Both the position numbers and the translations under genes were made by a program. Source: Paraburkholderia unamae (lineage in GTDB: Bacteria > Pseudomonadota > Gammaproteobacteria > Burkholderiales > Burkholderiaceae). Taken from it: DNA of 64,000 nucleotides. Below, piece after piece: positions 42,885 through 51,720 of this stretch; position 1 is the first letter of the stretch, and each line of letters opens with the position of its first letter. The stretch spans positions 1 to 64,000 of the forward strand of contig NZ_QLSU01000015.1 in NCBI RefSeq assembly GCF_003268775.1, given 5' to 3'. Under the pieces are notes generated by a model. The model saw nothing but the letters and a program-made list of their open reading frames with translations. It had not been told where the DNA came from and did not search any database.

Positions 42885-43856
42885 TCAGAAGTTCTTCACG
42901 AGCGAGAAGTTCACGCTCACGCTGCGCGGCACGCCCTGATGGTGATAGTCCACGTCGAGCGTGCCGGAAATGAAGCAGCTTTGCGCGGCGAAGCCGAGGT
43001 AGGTAAACGTCGGACCAATCATCCCTTCCGTCGCGCGTTGATAATCCGATCCGCCAATATTGTAGATATTGTAAACATGGTGTATGCCCGCCAACAGGTT
43101 GGGAATGAACTGATAACCGGCGGCGATATCGAACAGCGAAAGCGAAAGCCCGCCACGCATGCGCACGCCGTCGCCGGAGGGCAATTGCGTGAGGTTGTAG
43201 TTATGAAAGAGATACACGCCGGCAATGGGCGCCACCGTGGCGTGCCAGCGGCCATAGCCGAAATAGTTGTTCACGCTCGCGCTGATCGACCACTGGTTCG
43301 CGCCCGCGCCAAATCCGCTCGTCTTGTTCGATCCATTCGGCGCGTTGAAGATCAGCATGGGGCTGATCCACCAGCTGCGAAATGCGTCGGTTCCGAACGA
43401 GTTGTCCGCCGACTCGACCACGTGATAGTAGTATTCCAGGCCCAGCTCCGGCGTGGACACCCCGAATGCGGCGTCGTCCGAACCTTTTGCCGTGGTCTGC
43501 ACGCCCGAATAGAAGCCCAGCCACGTTTCGAACTGGTCGCGCGTCGTTCCCGTGAAACCTCTTTTCGAAAAGTACGCGAACTCGGTAAACATCTTGCCCG
43601 TGTTGATGTTCGGTGCGCTATGCGAGTAGGTGGGAAACAGCAGCACGCCGAACGTGCCGGGAATACCCGGCTGCGAGAAGCCGATGAAGTTGCCCGCGCA
43701 CGCGGCGCCCGACCAGGCCGCGGCCGTGCAGGCAAGCGCGCCGAGCGCCGCCAGGCTCGCGCGTGCTCGTGTGTACCTGACTTTCGATGCGGCGCGCGCA
43801 CGCAGTGCGCAAGGACGCCGGGCCAAGCTTCCAGTTTGACGACCAGTTGCTGCCAT
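42885..43856 (-). CDS. SphA/meta-pathway type outer-membrane protein
   Basis: 323 residues. A long basic N-region precedes the signal ASLAALGALACTAAAWSGAA; the mature protein starts near GNFIGFSQPGIPGTFGVLLF. The barrel pattern of alternating aromatic strands ends in SVNFSLVKNF with terminal Phe, as required for outer-membrane assembly. It resembles the phenol meta-pathway (MetA/SphA) family of channels for hydrophobic compounds. GAGGAGATC precedes the ATG. It lies between the DUF917 gene and the LuxR regulator, and probably takes up the operon's substrate. Confidence 0.82.
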   Translation of the reverse strand: MAATGRQTGSLARRPCALRARAASKVRYTRARASLAALGALACTAAAWSGAACAGNFIGFSQPGIPGTFGVLLFPTYSHSAPNINTGKMFTEFAYFSKRGFTGTTRDQFETWLGFYSGVQTTAKGSDDAAFGVSTPELGLEYYYHVVESADNSFGTDAFRSWWISPMLIFNAPNGSNKTSGFGAGANQWSISASVNNYFGYGRWHATVAPIAGVYLFHNYNLTQLPSGDGVRMRGGLSLSLFDIAAGYQFIPNLLAGIHHVYNIYNIGGSDYQRATEGMIGPTFTYLGFAAQSCFISGTLDVDYHHQGVPRSVSVNFSLVKNF

Positions 43857-43978
43857 ACAGATCTCCTCACACAGGTTCCCGTGGTCCGCGCGAAGCTCGC
43901 GCGGCCACCGTGGGCACCCTTGCCGCCGCTTAGGGTTCTTTATGCTGCGCAGGGCACGGGCGCTTGTTCACACCTCTC

Positions 43979-45088
43979 TCACGCTTCGGTGAGCGCGGCC
44001 TCTTGCGCCGCGCTGGCGAGCGTCTCGAGCGCAACGTAGTCGGTGTCGTAGCCGAAGTAGCGCGGCCCCGCGAGATCGAGACCGGCGGGCGTGCGCCACG
44101 ACGGGTGGCTCGGCAAGCCCATGAGCGTCACGCGCAGCCCGTAGCGCATCGCTTCGCTCGTGATCGGCTCGGCCGTTTCGGTGTCGAGCGTGCAAATGAG
44201 GTCGGGCGTCATGCAGGCAATGCGGCCGTCCACGCGAGCGAGCAGGAACTCGTTCTGGAGTTCGAGTTGCGCCGTGCGGCCCGCGAACCGGTCGAGGCCC
44301 GCGATCGTGACGACGCCGCGCTGCCAGCCGCCTTCAAGGCGACGCACGATGTCGGTCACCTTGCCCTCGAAGAGGCGCACGCCGCCGAGCGCGCCGAGCA
44401 GTGCGCCCACCGCGTCGGCGCCGTCGCGCCGCGCGTCGAGCACCACCTGGCCCGCGCGTTGCAACGCGCGCAGCGAACCGCGAATCACGGCGCGTTTGGC
44501 TTGCGCGCCGGTCATCGGATAGAGCGCGCAGGCACACGCGCCGCCCATTTCGACGAGAATCGAGCGCGTGGTGCGCTCCGCGAAATGGTTGTTGCCGGTC
44601 TGGATCAGCACGACATTCGACCGGTCGTCGACGACGGCCATCGGCGTCGCGCCAATGCCCTGCATCGTGCAGGTCGACATCTGGAGTTCGGGAAACGCGC
44701 GGCCCATCGTGTCGCCGTCGATCAGCGGAATGCCGACACGGCTTGCCACCGAAAACGGGATCGTCGAATTGAAGCCGCCCGCCTCCATGCACAAGGTGGC
44801 GTCGGCCTTGCGCCCGAGGTGCTTTTCCAACGCGTGCAGCGCGAGGATGAGCGGCTCGACGCTCGGCAGTTTTTCCGTCATCACCACCGGCGCGCCCGCG
44901 CCGGCCACAGGCACGACGAGCGCGTCGTCGTCGAGCGTCATCACGTCGATCAGGTCAACCGGGCCCGATTCGCGCATCAGGCGCTGGCCGAGCAGTTTCC
45001 CGAGATACGGATCGCCGCCGCCGCCCGTTCCGTAAATGGCGCTTCCAAGGGCAATGGCCTCAAGCTGGTCGGCGTCTATTTTCCACAT
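43979..45088 (-). CDS. DUF917 (S-methyl-thiohydantoin desulfurase-like) protein
   Basis: 369 residues. MWKIDADQLEAIALGSAIYG, TGGGGDPYLGKLL and DVMTLDDDALVVPVAGAGAP are DUF917 hallmarks; TPMAVVDDRSNVVLIQTGNN and RRLEGGWQRGVVTIAGLD follow. The best-known members desulfurise thiohydantoins in ergothioneine breakdown; many others pair with HyuA-type proteins with no known reaction. It follows such a gene here by 40 bases. The Cys-Met segments CMEAGGFNST and MSTCTMQGIGATP may form its active site. Confidence 0.9.
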   Translation of the reverse strand: MWKIDADQLEAIALGSAIYGTGGGGDPYLGKLLGQRLMRESGPVDLIDVMTLDDDALVVPVAGAGAPVVMTEKLPSVEPLILALHALEKHLGRKADATLCMEAGGFNSTIPFSVASRVGIPLIDGDTMGRAFPELQMSTCTMQGIGATPMAVVDDRSNVVLIQTGNNHFAERTTRSILVEMGGACACALYPMTGAQAKRAVIRGSLRALQRAGQVVLDARRDGADAVGALLGALGGVRLFEGKVTDIVRRLEGGWQRGVVTIAGLDRFAGRTAQLELQNEFLLARVDGRIACMTPDLICTLDTETAEPITSEAMRYGLRVTLMGLPSHPSWRTPAGLDLAGPRYFGYDTDYVALETLASAAQEAALTEA

Positions 45089-45128
45089 AATTCGTTCTCC
45101 ATATTGATGCGTGCTTTTTTTAAAGTGC

Positions 45129-46667
45129 TCACAAACGCAGGTCGCCTACCATCTTCACGCGAATGCGCGTGGCCTTGCCGGGCAGATAGGCAAGCGGTGT
45201 TTCTTCCACGTTCAGCGTATCGATGCTCTCCGGCACGCCGCCTTCCTCGATGACCTTCTTGCGGCAGCGCGCCTGCGCGTCGGCAATCGCGTCTTCGCGG
45301 CCCATCTCCTCCAGCCGGTAGACGTGATCGATTTCGCAGCCGATCTGGGCGATCGCCGCGCCCACCGCGTTTGCCACGTTGAACGAAGGCGGGCGCAGCG
45401 TCGGCAGCCCGTCCACGTCGCCGTCCAGCAACACGCTGCCGCCGCCGACCAGCAGCACCGGCACGGGTGTGTCGGAAATGCGCATGCGGTCCACGGCGGC
45501 GGCGACCATCTCGTGCATGCGCTGCGTGCAGGCGCGAACGTCCTCTGCGCCGAGATGCGCCACGCGTTGCCTGTCGCCGAACCCGGCAATGCCCGCGGCC
45601 ACGGCGATGTCGCTCGCGGTCAGCGTATCGCCGCCGAACACGAGCGCCTTCTCGTAGAGTTGATAGCCGACGCTGCGCGGACCGATCGCACACGCCGAGG
45701 TGTCGACGAGCGAGCCTCCGCCCAGCCCGATGCAGTGCACGTCGGGCATGCGGAAGTTGGTGCGCACGCCGCCCAGTTCCACCGCCACGCCGGCCATGCG
45801 TGGAAAGCCCTTTTGCAGCATGCCCACGTCGGAAGTCGTGCCGCCGATATCGACCACGATGGCGTCCGATTGACCGGAGAGGAACGCCGCGCCGCGCATC
45901 GAATTGGTCGGGCCCGAGGCGACGGTGAGAATCGGATAGTCGGCGATGCGCTCGGCGGCGATCAGCGTGCCGTCGTTCTGCGTGAGAAAGAACGGCGCGC
46001 TCACGCCCGTTGCGCGCAGCGCGTCGCTGAACGCGCGGCTGATGCGGCCGCCGAGATCCACGAGCGCCGCGTTCAGGATCGTCGCGTTCTCGCGTTCGAG
46101 CAGCCCGAGGTTGCCAAGCGACGACGACAACGTGATATGCGCGTGCGGCAGGCGCTCACGCACGAGCTGCGCCGCTCGCTCCTCCTGGCCCGGTGCGAGC
46201 GGCGAGAACACGCCGGAAATCGCGATGTGATCGATGTTCGCCTGCGCGCATTCCTCGGCAAAGCGCCGGATCGAGGCGACGTCGAGAGGCGAAATTTCCC
46301 GGCCGTCGAACTCATGACCGCCCGCCGTCAGGCGCACGAGCGGATTGAGCGTTTCGACCAGATCGGCGGGCCAGCCGGAAAACGGCGGGATATCCGCGCT
46401 CGACGGCAGGCACAGCCGCAGCACGCCGACGCGCGATAGCTCGCGCCGCTCGATCACGGCGTTGGTGAAATGGGTCGTGCCGATCATCACGGCGCCGAGC
46501 GCCGAAGGCGCGACATCGGCTTCGCGCAAGACGCGCGAGAGCGCGTCGAGCACCCCGCTCGTCACGTCGCGCGTGGTGGCGGTCTTGATGCCGAGAACGA
46601 CTTCACGCCCGCGCAGCAGCACCGCGTCGGTGTTGGTGCCGCCTACGTCGATTCCTGCTCGGTACAT
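45129..46667 (-). CDS. Hydantoinase/oxoprolinase family protein (HyuA subunit type)
   Basis: 512 residues, with the ASKHA-like fold: GIDVGGTNTDAVLL at the start, ISPLDVASIRRFAEECAQAN, VASGPTNSMRGAAFLSG and DAIVVDIGGTTSDVGML in the second lobe, then CIGLGGGSLVDTS. This is the short HyuA form used with DUF917 proteins; there is no HyuB partner as in ATP-dependent N-methylhydantoinases. It probably binds ATP and works with DUF917 on a cyclic amide. It follows the permease by 61 bases. Confidence 0.9.
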   Translation of the reverse strand: MYRAGIDVGGTNTDAVLLRGREVVLGIKTATTRDVTSGVLDALSRVLREADVAPSALGAVMIGTTHFTNAVIERRELSRVGVLRLCLPSSADIPPFSGWPADLVETLNPLVRLTAGGHEFDGREISPLDVASIRRFAEECAQANIDHIAISGVFSPLAPGQEERAAQLVRERLPHAHITLSSSLGNLGLLERENATILNAALVDLGGRISRAFSDALRATGVSAPFFLTQNDGTLIAAERIADYPILTVASGPTNSMRGAAFLSGQSDAIVVDIGGTTSDVGMLQKGFPRMAGVAVELGGVRTNFRMPDVHCIGLGGGSLVDTSACAIGPRSVGYQLYEKALVFGGDTLTASDIAVAAGIAGFGDRQRVAHLGAEDVRACTQRMHEMVAAAVDRMRISDTPVPVLLVGGGSVLLDGDVDGLPTLRPPSFNVANAVGAAIAQIGCEIDHVYRLEEMGREDAIADAQARCRKKVIEEGGVPESIDTLNVEETPLAYLPGKATRIRVKMVGDLRL

Positions 46668-46728
46668 ATGTTCCTCGTTTTGTTGGGTGAAGTGCGGGTT
46701 GAGTCGGCGGCCGAAGGCCGCCGCAAAT

Positions 46729-47994
46729 TCAGCTCTGCGATTGCGTATTCACGGGCAGGCGTCGCGCCACGAGACGGCGCAGCACGGCATAAGCCACGAT
46801 CGACAGCAACAGCGAATCCAGCGCGGGAATCGTCGTCACGCTCATCTGCTGCGCCTGCATCCAGGCGGCGATGCCCGTGGCGAGCCCCCAGGCGCCGAGC
46901 GCCTCGACGCGCCAGCCCGGCGTGGCCTCGGTGAGCTTGCCGGCGCCGAGATAGAAGTTCGCGAGATATACGCCGGCGATAGGCGGCACGGCCACGGAGA
47001 GCACGATGAGGAACGGCACCATCTTGTCGCCCACGCCGAGCACGCCGAGCAGCGTGCCGATCACACCGGCGGCGAGCGCCAGTCCCCAGCGCGGACGCTT
47101 CGGCGCGACGGTCACGAGCACGAGCGACGCGGCGTAGAGGTTGTAGGCGTTCGTGACCCACGCCGAAAGCAGGATGATGAGCAGACACGGCAGGCCCATG
47201 CCCAGCAGCTTCATGATTTCGACGAGATCGGCCGCGCCGGTCACGATGCTCGGAATGCCGGAAAGATTGAGCACGAGCGGAAAGCCCACGCCGTACGCAA
47301 TGCACACGCCGAGCGCGCCTTGCAAGGGCGTGCGGGCAAACCGGCACACGTCCGGTGCGAGCACGGCGCCCACGATCAGGCCGCCCACGACGAAGGAAAT
47401 GCCGGAGCCGACCGAAAGGCTGTCGGCGCCCGCGAAGTCCAGCGCGTTCGCGGCGTGCGGCATATGCAGCGCGAACCAGAAGGTGGCGAAAAGCAGGCCC
47501 AGCTTGAGCGGCGTCGTGACGAGCGAGAGCAGGTCCAGCGCGCGAAAGCCCACTGCGGCCGTTGCCGTCATCAGCGCGCAGCCAATCAGCGCCCACGCGG
47601 TGACGGGAATGTGCGGCAACAGCGCAGCGGCGCTTGGCTGCATCGCGCGGCCGAACAGCATCGCGATCACGGCGAACCACCCGAACATCGAAATGGCGAG
47701 GACCGCGTTGGCGAGCGCGCCGCCGCGCGTGCCGAACGCCTGGACGATGAGCATGTAGCTCGACAGACGCGAGCGCGCGCCGGCCACGGCCGCGAGCGAA
47801 GCCACGGCGGCCAGCAACAGGCCGCCGCACCAGCTCGCCGTGATGGCGTGCCGCGTGCCGAGCGAATGCGCGAGCTGCGCGCCCATCGCGAACGCCGGCA
47901 ACGTAATCACGACGCCCATCAGGATCAGTGCGATGCGAACGCCGCCGACGGTTTCTTCCGCCGAAACGGGACTTGCCGAGGAATCGAGAGTCAC
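46729..47994 (-). CDS. NCS1 family permease (cytosine permease-like)
   Basis: 421 residues, 12 helices. GVRIALILMGVVITLPAFAM at the start and GLIVGAVLAPDVCRFARTP in the middle (the NCS1 'PD..R' loop) are typical, as is SAWVTNAYNLYAASLVL (helix 8). NCS1 carriers import nucleobases, hydantoins (Mhp1) and related rings with Na+ or H+. It heads the seven-gene run, and its family fits a hydantoin-like substrate. The start is a GTG at 47994 with GGAGACACC ahead. Confidence 0.9.
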   Translation of the reverse strand: MTLDSSASPVSAEETVGGVRIALILMGVVITLPAFAMGAQLAHSLGTRHAITASWCGGLLLAAVASLAAVAGARSRLSSYMLIVQAFGTRGGALANAVLAISMFGWFAVIAMLFGRAMQPSAAALLPHIPVTAWALIGCALMTATAAVGFRALDLLSLVTTPLKLGLLFATFWFALHMPHAANALDFAGADSLSVGSGISFVVGGLIVGAVLAPDVCRFARTPLQGALGVCIAYGVGFPLVLNLSGIPSIVTGAADLVEIMKLLGMGLPCLLIILLSAWVTNAYNLYAASLVLVTVAPKRPRWGLALAAGVIGTLLGVLGVGDKMVPFLIVLSVAVPPIAGVYLANFYLGAGKLTEATPGWRVEALGAWGLATGIAAWMQAQQMSVTTIPALDSLLLSIVAYAVLRRLVARRLPVNTQSQS

Positions 47995-48470
47995 GGGGTG
48001 TCTCCATGAGCTGCACGCGTGGCGTGCGCTGGGCTTTTAAGGGGCTGTACCGCTTGGGATGCGCTCGTTCCTGCACATCTGCGTCGATCTTAAGCATCGA
48101 CGCGAGCGGACAATAATGACGATTGGGGGGGGTAAGGGGAGAAAAATGGGGGATTGGGCGAGCAGGATGCGACCCCGCCGCGTGACGGTGAGCGCCGGTG
48201 AGTTTCTGTGTGCATCGATCGTTGCGCGCGCCACGATCGGCCGAAGTGAATCGCGCTTGACGATTTCCCGACTTGTCTGCCTATACTATTGGCGACTTTT
48301 CGGTGAGCGCGCTGCGACCTGACGCCAGCGACGCCGGGCAATTTCTGATCGAGCGGAATAGCTCATTCCGATTTTATTATGGATACCTGATTAATATGAC
48401 GTGAACGATTTTCCGCAAGCCACACGCTGTCCGATGTTCCAATCAACGTAATGACAAAGGAGAATAACCC
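47995..48470. promoter_or_regulatory. Divergent promoter region between the permease and BON genes, with an inverted repeat
   Basis: CGGAAT (48354-48359) and ATTCCG (48365-48370) form an inverted repeat around AGCTC, followed by an AT-rich patch about 100 bases before the BON gene. It could be an operator. The left part holds the operon promoter for the permease and a run of G residues near 48124. No supportable gene is seen here. Confidence 0.4.
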
Positions 48471-48800
48471 GTGAATCAAGCCATGATCCGAGCCTGCCTC
48501 GTGGCGCTCGCCATTGGAGGGGCGAGCGGCGCCTGGGCGCAAGGCGTACCGCTCTCCCCCGACTCCGCCTCCGCGCTGGTGGCGTCGAACAAGGCCGACA
48601 AGAAGCTCGCGGAGGACGTGAGAAGCGCCGTATCCGGCGCGAGCGTGGACACTTCGCGCGTGAAGATTGTCGTGCGGCACGGCGCCGTGACCCTGCGTGG
48701 CTCGGTGCCGGATCGCGATCAGATCCAGGCGGCTTCGGAAGCGGCGGCGCAGGTGGAAGGTGTCGCCAGCGTCAAGAACAAGCTCAAGAGCCGGCAGTAG
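48471..48800 (+). CDS. BON domain periplasmic protein
   Basis: 109 residues. A Sec signal (ACLVALAIGGASGAWAQG) leads to one BON domain: NKADKKLAEDVRSAVSGA, VKIVVRHGAVTLRGSVPDRD and AAAQVEGVASVKNKLK. BON domains bind phospholipid and support envelope integrity, as in OsmY-like proteins; single-domain members are common in Burkholderia. AAAGGAGAA precedes the start. It is independent of the catabolic genes on either side. Confidence 0.88.
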   Translation: MNQAMIRACLVALAIGGASGAWAQGVPLSPDSASALVASNKADKKLAEDVRSAVSGASVDTSRVKIVVRHGAVTLRGSVPDRDQIQAASEAAAQVEGVASVKNKLKSRQ

Positions 48801-48810
48801 CGCGCGGGTT

Positions 48811-48834
48811 CCACGCGCCGGGGCCGGCGCGTGG
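48811..48834. terminator. Strong two-way terminator hairpin
   Basis: CCACGCGCCGG and CCGGCGCGTGG are perfect 11-bp arms with two bases between, lying between the convergent BON and SDR genes. The stem is very stable; there is no T-run. Confidence 0.55.
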
Positions 48835-48856
48835 CGCGGGCGGCGCGTCCCGAACC

Positions 48857-49648
48857 TCAAACCGTCTTCAGCATCCCGCCATCGACGAAATACGTCGAGC
48901 CGACGCTATAGCTCGCCCGCTCCGAACACAGAAACACGATGAAATCCGCAAGCTCCGCGGGCGTGGCGAACCGGCGGATGGGCGCGTGCTCGTTGGCGAC
49001 CTGTTGCAGATGCCCTTCCCAGTCGCCGCCCGTGTCCGCCGTCAACTGCTTCGCGGTCTTCACCCAGTCGGGCGTCAGCACGAGCCCCGGATTGATGGTG
49101 TTGACGCGGATATTGTCCTTGATGACCTCGTTGGCGAGATTCTTCGAGAACATCATCAGCGCGGCCTTGGTCACGTTGTAGATCGGCTCGTAACCGAGCG
49201 GCTGCACCGCGCAAATCGACGCGTTGTGCAGGATCGCGCCGCCGCCGCGCTCGCGCATGGTCGGCACGAAGGCGCGCGCGAGGCGCACGGCCGCCATGAC
49301 GTGCAGCTCCCAGTACGCCTGCCACTTCTCGTCGGGCGCGTCCATGATCGTTTCGTTGCTGCCGGTGCCCGCGTTGTTGAAGAGGATGTCCGCGCCGCCG
49401 AACGCGTCCTTCGTGGCGTCGACGAGTTGTGCGACGCCTGCCGCGCTCGCCACATCGCACGCCACCGCGAGCGCGTGCACGCCGTGACGGGCCGCGAGGT
49501 CCGCGGCGGCCGCTTCCAGGCGTTCCTGCTGCCGCGCCGCGAGCACGAGTTGCACGCCTTCTCCGGCCAGCGCATCGGCCACGGCGAGGCCGATGCCCAC
49601 GCTCGCGCCCGTCACCACGGCCACCTTGCCGCGCAGTTTCAGATCCAT
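48857..49648 (-). CDS. SDR family oxidoreductase
   Basis: 263 residues. The Rossmann motif GASVGIG, the NNAG segment, catalytic Ser in HNASICAV and YNVTK (Tyr-x3-Lys) are all present, and the end GSTYFVDGGML is typical of polyol or hydroxyacid SDRs using NAD(P). GGAGACATTC precedes the ATG at 49648; the open frame extends further upstream but overlaps the regulator gene. It is the last gene of the leftward half of the catabolic locus. Confidence 0.9.
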   Translation of the reverse strand: MDLKLRGKVAVVTGASVGIGLAVADALAGEGVQLVLAARQQERLEAAAADLAARHGVHALAVACDVASAAGVAQLVDATKDAFGGADILFNNAGTGSNETIMDAPDEKWQAYWELHVMAAVRLARAFVPTMRERGGGAILHNASICAVQPLGYEPIYNVTKAALMMFSKNLANEVIKDNIRVNTINPGLVLTPDWVKTAKQLTADTGGDWEGHLQQVANEHAPIRRFATPAELADFIVFLCSERASYSVGSTYFVDGGMLKTV

Positions 49649-49725
49649 CGAATGTCTCCTGTATCGGGCAGTCCGTGCCGCCGCATGAGTCTTCTTATGA
49701 CTTGCCGAACCGCGCGCGCGAGCGT

Positions 49726-50583
49726 TCAGATCACGCCCGAGGAGCGCATGTCGGCGAGATGGCGCTTCATGTCCTGGACGTCGAGCGCATGCGCCTCGCC
49801 CTTCTTCAATGCCACGCTGGTCGACAGGATGTCCACGATCACGAGCGCGGCGAGCCGCGAGGTCGTCGGCGTGTACACGTCGGTGTTCTCCAGCGTTTCG
49901 GCCACCACGGCCACGTCGCAGTAGCGCGTGAGCGGCCCGTGCGAGCCCGTGATCACCACCACGCTCGCGCCGCGCTCCTTCGCCGTGCGCGCCACTTCGA
50001 TGAGCGAGCGCGTCGAGCCCGTGTTCGAGATCGCCACCACGGCGTCGCCGGGCTTGAGCATCGAGGCCGCGATGAACTGCTGGTGCGAATCCTGGTGCGC
50101 GATGCAGGGCACGCCAAAGAGCGGAAACTTCTGCTGCGCGTCGAGCGCCACGATGCCCGAGGCGCCAAAGCCGAAGAACTCGATGCGCTGCGCCACCGCG
50201 AGCAGGTCCACCGCGCGCCCGATCGCCTCGAAGTCGAGTTTCTTGCGCGCCCAGTCCAGGCTCGTGATGGTGTAGTCGAAGATCTTGGTGGCCACCGTCT
50301 CGGGCGTGTCGGCGCCCGAGAGCACCGAGTGCGTGGCGGGCGCCCCGAGCGCGAGGCTCTGCACCGCGCGGATCTTGAACTCCTTGAAGCCGCTGCAACC
50401 GATGGTCGCGCAAAAGCGCAGCACCGTGGGCTCGCTCACCTGCGCAAGCCGCGCGAGCTCGGACAGGCTCAGGTCCGCGATCGTGTGCACGTTGGCGAGA
50501 ATGTAATCGGCGACTTGCCGGCTCCCGCGCCGCAGGTTCGGCCGGGCGCGGTCAATCACTTCAAGAATGTTGTAATCGGGCAC
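49726..50583 (-). CDS. MurR/RpiR family transcriptional regulator
   Basis: 285 residues. The RpiR helix-turn-helix (about 10-75) reads RRGSRQVADYILANVHTIAD, SLSELARLAQVSEPTVLRFC, ATIGCSGFKEFKIRAVQSLA; a SIS sugar-phosphate-binding domain follows (about 125-265) with IEFFGFGASGIVALDAQQKF, DAVVAISNTGSTRSLIE and VVVITGSHGPLTRYCD. RpiR regulators sense sugar phosphates, so a phosphorylated intermediate of the pathway is probably its ligand. The start is a GTG at 50583 with AAGGAAAT ahead. It lies within the leftward operon between the permease and SDR genes. Confidence 0.92.
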   Translation of the reverse strand: MPDYNILEVIDRARPNLRRGSRQVADYILANVHTIADLSLSELARLAQVSEPTVLRFCATIGCSGFKEFKIRAVQSLALGAPATHSVLSGADTPETVATKIFDYTITSLDWARKKLDFEAIGRAVDLLAVAQRIEFFGFGASGIVALDAQQKFPLFGVPCIAHQDSHQQFIAASMLKPGDAVVAISNTGSTRSLIEVARTAKERGASVVVITGSHGPLTRYCDVAVVAETLENTDVYTPTTSRLAALVIVDILSTSVALKKGEAHALDVQDMKRHLADMRSSGVI

Positions 50584-50667
50584 GCGTAATTTCCTTCGTC
50601 GACAGGCTGGCGCAACGCCATGGCCGCATGGCGGCCCCCTGCGGCCGTCATGCGGTTACGACGCAGT

Positions 50668-51678
50668 TTAGCGGAAGAGCCAGCGGCGCCAGAAATTCGG
50701 CCCCTGCTGCATGAGGACCGCCGCGACGATGATCGCGCCCATCACGACCTGCTGGTGATAGCCCGGCACGCTCGCGAGATTCATGATGTTGCCGATCACG
50801 CCGAGAATCAGCACGCCCATGAGCGTATTGAGCACGCCGCCCTTGCCGCCCGCGAGGCTCGCGCCGCCGATCACCACGGCGGCGATCACGGTGAGCTCGT
50901 CTCCCACGCCCACGGTCGGCGCGCCCACGCTCGCGCGCGAGGTGGAGATGATGCCCGCCATGGCCGCCAGCACGCCCGAGCACACGTAGGTGCCGAGCAC
51001 GTGGCGCGCCACCGGCACGCCCGAAAGCCGCACCGCTTCTTCGTTCGAGCCGATCGCGCGCACCACGCGCCCGGCGCGCATGCGCCCGAGCGCAACGCCG
51101 CCCAGCACGAACACGATCAGCATCACGAGCGTCGGGCCGGGAATGCCCAGGTAGCTGTGGCGGCCGAAGTCGAGCAGCGCCTGGCCCGCGTCGTCGACGA
51201 GAATGGGCGAGCCGTTCGAGACGATCATGGCAAGGCCGCGCGCGACCGTCATCATGGCGAGCGTGACGACGAACGGCGTGAGGCGGCAGAACGCCACGAG
51301 CACGCCCGAGACGAGCCCGCACAGGCCGCCGGTCACGAGCGTGGCGGCCAGCGCGAAGGCAAGGCCATGCTCGGGAATGAGCAGCGCCGAGAGCACGCTG
51401 CCGAGCGCGGCGACCGAGCCCACCGAAAGATCGATGCCGCCCGTGAGCACGACCAGCAGCATGCCGACCGACATGATGCCGACGCCCGCCACCTGGCGCG
51501 AGATGTTCGAGAGATTGGCGACGGAGAAGAAGTCGTCCGAGATGAACGAGGCGGCCACGATCAGCACGACGAGGATCGCGACCGTGTTGAACTTGCGCGC
51601 GGCTTGCCAGCCGTGCTTGAGCGACGCGATGCCGGAGCGGCGCTCGCGCGGGTCGGAGGTGACGGCGCTGGGGTTCAT
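50668..51678 (-). CDS. Sugar ABC transporter permease (RbsC family)
   Basis: 336 residues, about 8-10 helices. VGIMSVGMLLVVLTGGIDLS near residue 90 is the RbsC hallmark; CRLTPFVVTLAMMTVARGLA and the cytoplasmic loop AIGSNEEAVRLSGVPVARHV follow, and late GGASLAGGKGGVLNTLMG is typical. It forms the inner-membrane channel with the ATPase at 51721. GGAGACACC precedes the start. Confidence 0.93.
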   Translation of the reverse strand: MNPSAVTSDPRERRSGIASLKHGWQAARKFNTVAILVVLIVAASFISDDFFSVANLSNISRQVAGVGIMSVGMLLVVLTGGIDLSVGSVAALGSVLSALLIPEHGLAFALAATLVTGGLCGLVSGVLVAFCRLTPFVVTLAMMTVARGLAMIVSNGSPILVDDAGQALLDFGRHSYLGIPGPTLVMLIVFVLGGVALGRMRAGRVVRAIGSNEEAVRLSGVPVARHVLGTYVCSGVLAAMAGIISTSRASVGAPTVGVGDELTVIAAVVIGGASLAGGKGGVLNTLMGVLILGVIGNIMNLASVPGYHQQVVMGAIIVAAVLMQQGPNFWRRWLFR

Positions 51679-51720
51679 GATGGGTGTCTCCAGACTGTGT
51701 GAGCTTGATGAGCGTTGGGG

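Noticed and set aside
46345..48009. 554-residue plus-strand open frame
   Set aside because: Antisense across the HyuA and permease genes, extremely His/Arg/Gln-rich.
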